Assembly (NCBI RefSeq): GCF_900155525.1
Contig: NZ_LT706937.1
Coordinates: 143,478-207,477 of the forward strand
Reading direction: 5' to 3'
Source of the DNA: Mailhella massiliensis
Lineage (GTDB): Bacteria > Desulfobacterota > Desulfovibrionia > Desulfovibrionales > Desulfovibrionaceae
Length of the DNA: 64,000 nt
In this document: in pieces, positions 61,175 through 64,000 of the stretch
How positions within the stretch are numbered: position 1 is the stretch's first letter
How the letters are laid out: every line of letters begins with the position of its first letter
Notes under the pieces: model-generated
What the model saw: the letters and a program-made list of their open reading frames with translations, nothing else
Told to the model about the DNA's origin: nothing
Databases searched by the model: none
Translations under genes and position numbers: made by a program

Positions 61175-61521
61175 TTATTCCCAGCAGTTCCAGCGAAGCA
61201 TTAAAAAGGCTTCAAGGCTGCAGATACTGATCATGACCATCCATATCAATAACAGATGTTTTCCTGTATAGCTGCCGTGAAATCTCGAAAAAATTTCCTT
61301 CTTCCGCCTTTCCGTATATCTTAAAATATCAGGATGGGCATTGCAATTACATAGAACGGCCATCCGGGTTCCACTTCGTGGATAGCTGTCAGCAGCGGCA
61401 GAAACGCATCCAGGTACCAGCACCACATCAGCAGCGTTTCCCCATCGCCCGGAGCCTTTTCTCTTCCGTGAAAGGATTCACCCACAAACCATATATAGTC
61501 AATGCATCTTACTATATTCAT
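61175..61521 (-). pseudogene. small two-helix membrane protein, frame-disrupted
   Basis: From ATG 61521 a frame gives MNIVRCIDYIWFVGESF and a first hydrophobic segment ending PFYVIAMPILIF, then stops (TAA) at about 61321. The next frame continues without break as RYTERRKKEIFSRFHGSYTG and a second hydrophobic segment (HLLLIWMVMISICSLEAF) to a stop at 61175-61177. Adding one T to the TTTT run at about 61322-61325 joins them (ILIFLRYTERR) into a protein of about 115 aa: helix, basic loop, helix. The protein is not recognised. No other gene is supported between 60831 and 61736. Confidence 0.45.
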
Positions 61522-61736
61522 GGTGATATTCCACAGCCGTCCACAGCAGCTTCAAGTACGACTTGCCATCCATCCTTTCTACTGCCGACGCATCTCTCGT
61601 CCGGGCAGCGGCAAGAAAAAACAGCCCGTTCAGCATCGGATTCCAAAAATCTCATATGAAGAAACATGTTAAACCAAATGCAGCAGAAAAGCGCTTCCCA
61701 TGAAGAAAACCTTTCCTGCCGCATATCGCATCATAC

Positions 61737-61823
61737 GGCGTTTCCCCGCCGGATTGAAACCGCATCTGACGCCATGAACGCCGTTTTACATGGGGCTGAC
61801 GCCATTCTATTTCCATACGTTAT
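61737..61823. repeat. diverged copy A of tRNA-Glu-derived repeat
   Basis: This 87-bp sequence aligns along its whole length with 63870-63955, with the exact shared block GCCGTTTTACATG and further matching blocks CGCCATT and TATTTC. In the other copy the left half is the 3' part of a tRNA-Glu gene; here that half is degraded. The two copies are direct repeats about 2.1 kb apart and look like remnants of attachment sites. Confidence 0.55.
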
Positions 61824-62147
61824 CGCCCGGTAAGGGATATATGCAAGGCCCCATGCCAGTACCCCGCCATCTCCCATATTCCCGGCACACCGCGCTGTTT
61901 TTGCACGCGGAAGACGTCCTCTTCCCTGGAAAATCCAGCGGAAACACATTATCGAAAATCCCCATGCTCCAAAAGACGACAGGACCGGTAAAGAAAACTT
62001 CCCGGCCCGCTTTTTCCCCATACCACACCCGGATATTCAAGTTTCCCTTTCATGTGTCCCGTCGGGGAAGAGGAACATTGCCTTAACAAATCACGCCGTT
62101 TGTTTTCTGTATTCAATATATGGAGAAAAAAACGTCATTCTGCAACT

Positions 62148-62549
62148 TCATTTCGTTCCATTTAAATGTATTTCTGTCGCATAGTCACATTTTTTACATT
62201 GCGCCGTATGCGGTTCATCCTTTTTCTTATAGTATACTCCAGACCATCGGCATATATTTTGAAGTATAGGAACTACGGACAGGCCTTTCTCCGTAAGACG
62301 GTATTCCACACGAGGCGGAATTTCGTCGAACGATGTACGCCTGACCATGCCGTCGGCAATCAGTTCCTTCAGATTCTGCGCAAGTACGGCATCGGTTATA
62401 TTCGTCATTTCTTCCTTTAGCCTGCCATAGCGCAGCGTGTCCTGATGAGCCAGCACACAGATGATGCGCGATTTCCATCTCCCTCCAAAAACATTCAGTC
62501 CGTATTCCAGTGGGCAGCGGATGTCTTTCTCAAATTTTGCCTGATACAT
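62148..62549 (-). CDS. HxlR-family transcriptional regulator
   Basis: Winged-helix regulator of 133 aa. The diagnostic HxlR core is present: CPLEYGLNVFGGRWKSRI, then LRYGRLKEEMTNITDAVLAQ and the DEIPPRVEYRLTEKGLS wing. Cysteines occur at the core start and as a C-terminal CKKCDYA motif, which might sense redox state or metal. It is divergent from the monooxygenase-like gene at 62740, with a 25-bp palindrome between them, which is the usual arrangement for an HxlR regulator and its target. Confidence 0.9.
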   Translation of the reverse strand: MYQAKFEKDIRCPLEYGLNVFGGRWKSRIICVLAHQDTLRYGRLKEEMTNITDAVLAQNLKELIADGMVRRTSFDEIPPRVEYRLTEKGLSVVPILQNICRWSGVYYKKKDEPHTAQCKKCDYATEIHLNGTK

Positions 62550-62624
62550 GTGTTTCCTCTATCTGAACCAGATATCGAACATGCACATTCTATGCAGACA
62601 TGCCGCCGTCGGCAAGCCACTATG

Positions 62625-62649
62625 AAATTTATGAGTAACTCATAAATTT
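62625..62649. promoter_or_regulatory. palindromic operator between HxlR and its divergent gene
   Basis: Perfect 12-bp arms AAATTTATGAGT (62625-62636) and ACTCATAAATTT (62638-62649) around one base. It lies in the 190-bp divergent region, 75 bp from the HxlR start and 90 bp from the monooxygenase-like start. Probably the HxlR dimer site. Confidence 0.7.
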
Positions 62650-62739
62650 GCGGATGTCTTTTCTTTTGGCGACAGCCGGCTACTCTTTTCCCCGTGGCGA
62701 ACACGCCGACAACATTTTATCTGTCACAGGAGATATATC

Positions 62740-63030
62740 ATGGAAGTCAAAGCTTATCTCGAAATCACCATGAAGATCGATAACGCCAACCGTCCCGCAG
62801 CAGCAAAAGTCTATGCCGACTACCGTGCCCCGTTTCTGAATACCATCAGGGGGGCGCTCACCAAGGAGCTGCTTATTCGCGACGAAGATGTGCAGGTTCT
62901 TCACGGATTCGACTCCGTCGAGCACGCTGCTGCCTATCTGAGCAGCAGCCTCTTCAATAACGATGTGGTCAAGGGCCTCAAGCCGCTCTGGAGCGCCGAT
63001 CCTGAAGTACGAATCTACACCGCAGCATAG
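62740..63030 (+). CDS. small ABM-like (antibiotic biosynthesis monooxygenase-type) protein
   Basis: A 96-aa soluble protein. ATG 62740 follows AGGAGATATATC. The pattern (a first strand EVKAYLEITMKID, a helix, a central strand TKELLIRDEDVQVLHGFDS, the EHAAAYLSSSLF helix and a final strand PEVRIYTA) fits a single ABM-type ferredoxin-like domain, which dimerises into a small barrel. Relatives include quinol monooxygenases and heme-degrading enzymes; no catalytic residue can be named, so function is open. Divergent from HxlR and probably controlled by it. Confidence 0.7.
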   Translation: MEVKAYLEITMKIDNANRPAAAKVYADYRAPFLNTIRGALTKELLIRDEDVQVLHGFDSVEHAAAYLSSSLFNNDVVKGLKPLWSADPEVRIYTAA

Positions 63031-63040
63031 TCGTCATGAG

Positions 63041-63073
63041 GATGGGGAAAGCGGGAATCCCGCTTCCCCCATC
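63041..63073 (+). terminator. hairpin after ABM-like gene
   Basis: Arms 63041-63056 and 63058-63073 pair over 16 bp with one mismatch (GATGGGGAAAGCGGGA against TCCCGCTTCCCCCATC). There is no T-run afterwards, so termination strength is uncertain. Confidence 0.5.
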
Positions 63074-63868
63074 TCGTCCGTCAGTATTTTCTTCCTGAAA
63101 GGATGCCATCTGTTGGTATAGACAATATATGCATGATACTTCTGCGGAAAAATTCGCTTATCTGCCGACAGTCTCTCGTGAAATAGGAATACAGCATGGT
63201 TTCCGAAGTGTACACGGCAGTTCGGAACCTGCCGGCTGCGGCAACGCTCCGCGTACCTAGACGGACAGAATCGTGCAATCCGCACAGGCACAGAACATAT
63301 CCATGTCAGACATGAACCCGGCGTATTTCCCGGTGTACCCTGTTTTCTGACTTTTCAGGGAGCGAAAGGCCTGTATCCTTCGACAACCTTCAAACATGGC
63401 GGAGAGCCTCTATGCGAAAGGTTGGCGTGCCTTCAAGGATAATGACGACGAAGTCCGTGCGAAAACAGAAAGGCAGGATACGGAAACCGGAATGACAGCG
63501 GGTATGTATCGAACAAAGAACGGCACTATCCGGCGTGCTGCCGGCAGGCATGACACAGGGAGCGCGGCTTATCTTCGACGCCTATCCCCCGGCCGTCGAT
63601 GCGGAATGATGCGATTCCCATTGATATTCCCGACGCGCTCGACAACAGCGGCACCTTCCGTCGACTTCTACGCCGACGATACCGGCACGGAGCGCTCTCA
63701 GGCCCGCAGGACGGGAACCCCGGAGCTCTTTTGAAGGGAATGGATCAACGGCATAGCCGCCACCAGGCAATATCGGCGAGAACCTCATCCGTCTTGCGGA
63801 GGGACCGCTTAAAACAAAAATTCCTCAAGAGAAAATCTCCTGAGGAAAAATTGAACCCGTTGAAATTT
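63074..63868. other. region without intact gene; possible degraded coding sequence
   Basis: No intact gene is supported. Between about 63530 and 63740, short protein-like pieces occur in different plus frames (MTQGARLIFDAYPPAVDAE, then IPIDIPDALDNSGTFRRL, then ALSGPQDGNPGALLKGMD). They look like one coding sequence broken by several frameshifts; the family was not recognised. Confidence 0.35.
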
Positions 63869-63955
63869 TGGCGTCCCCAGGCGGATTTGAACCGCCGTTG
63901 ACGGCGTGAAAGCCGTTTTACATGCGCCTACCGCCATTATATTTCAATGAGTTAT
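63869..63955 (-). repeat. 3' half of tRNA-Glu fused to att-like arm (copy B)
   Basis: On the minus strand the end reads GGCGGTTCAAATCCGCC, then TGGGGACGCCA: the T-arm, acceptor 3' strand and CCA of tRNA-Glu. Before it stands TTTCAC with GCCGT, the anticodon loop (TTC) and 3' anticodon stem. The 5' half (acceptor 5' strand, D-arm) is missing and is replaced by sequence ending GCCGTTTTACATG on the plus strand, also found in copy A. The loop has six rather than seven bases, so it is not a functional tRNA. This is the expected look of an attachment site left by an element integrating at the tRNA-Glu anticodon loop. Confidence 0.6.
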
Positions 63956-64000
63956 AGCACATTGAGGGACATAAAATGTCACCAAAAACCTCTGTGCTTG

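Noticed and set aside
61124..61271. A short IS3-type transposase remnant (GGRSNYSQQFQRSIKK)
   Set aside because: Only a handful of residues resemble OrfA proteins, there are no inverted repeats, and the stretch overlaps the better-supported minus-strand membrane protein.
63869..63955. An intact tRNA-Glu gene
   Set aside because: Only the 3' half matches. The acceptor 5' strand and D-arm are missing and the anticodon loop is one base short.

Overview
The window reads as a chromosomal stretch of a moderately GC-rich, anaerobic Gram-negative bacterium, most likely a Desulfovibrionaceae-type member of the old deltaproteobacteria. The supports for this are TRAP and TAXI transporters, an archaeal-type (AroA'-like) aldolase for the early shikimate pathway, outer-membrane receptors with TonB/ExbB/ExbD, and a type I-F CRISPR system. 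The taxonomic placement is inference; no rRNA gene or other marker is present.

Layout. (1) 1-2354: a TAXI-type TRAP solute-binding protein divergent from a LysR regulator. (2) 2355-11710: a complete type I-F CRISPR-Cas locus on the minus strand, with 24 repeats of 28 nt, 23 spacers of exactly 32 nt, a leader, and cas2-3, cas8f, cas5f, cas7f, cas6f and cas1. The gene order is unusual because cas1 comes last, next to the leader. (3) 12347-16654: a MATE efflux pump, a Tat-exported DUF362 protein and a frame-disrupted membrane-anchored protein, all on the plus strand. (4) 17290-60698: a siderophore island of about 43 kb. (5) 60774-64000: a small accessory segment with an HxlR regulator, a divergent monooxygenase-like gene and degraded sequence. 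Two diverged copies of a sequence containing the 3' half of a tRNA-Glu gene flank this last part.

The siderophore island. A PchB-type isochorismate pyruvate lyase, a PchA-type isochorismate synthase (frame broken here) and a shikimate-pathway aldolase would supply salicylate. The minus-strand assembly line runs salicyl-AMP ligase, NRPS (ArCP-Cy-A-PCP-Cy-A-PCP), PKS (KS-AT-KR-ACP), NRPS (Cy-A-MT-A-PCP-TE), type II thioesterase and crotonyl-CoA carboxylase/reductase. All three adenylation domains read as cysteine-specific. The logic is that of yersiniabactin (salicyl, two Cys-derived rings, one polyketide unit, one methylated Cys-derived ring). However, the PKS has no C-methyltransferase. Instead the cluster carries a CCR enzyme, and its AT has the xAGH signature associated with ethylmalonyl-type extender units. 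A yersiniabactin-like siderophore with an alkyl (probably ethyl) branch is the main prediction. Loading and housekeeping come from a Sfp-type phosphopantetheinyl transferase, two type II thioesterases and a discrete ACP.

Transport and control. Uptake genes lie in the same island: a TonB-dependent receptor, ExbB/ExbD/TonB and a YbtP/YbtQ-like pair of fused ABC proteins. An HAE3/MMPL-type RND pump with a DUF1302 outer-membrane protein and a LolA-like periplasmic protein may serve export, and an ACP-like protein without its attachment serine sits between pump and importer. A PchR/YbtA-like AraC regulator is present. Fur-like sites lie upstream of the regulator, the RND operon and the assembly-line operon. 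A near-identical 21-bp motif recurs upstream of the ligase/NRPS operon and of the discrete ACP, with a shorter match upstream of the receptor; it is a good candidate for the AraC regulator's operator. A TRAP transporter operon and a HIT-family gene are interposed near the right end of the island.

Three genes (16.25 kb, 17.9 kb and 61.34 kb) each become intact if one base is added to a four-base homopolymer. This may be a consensus error rather than real decay.
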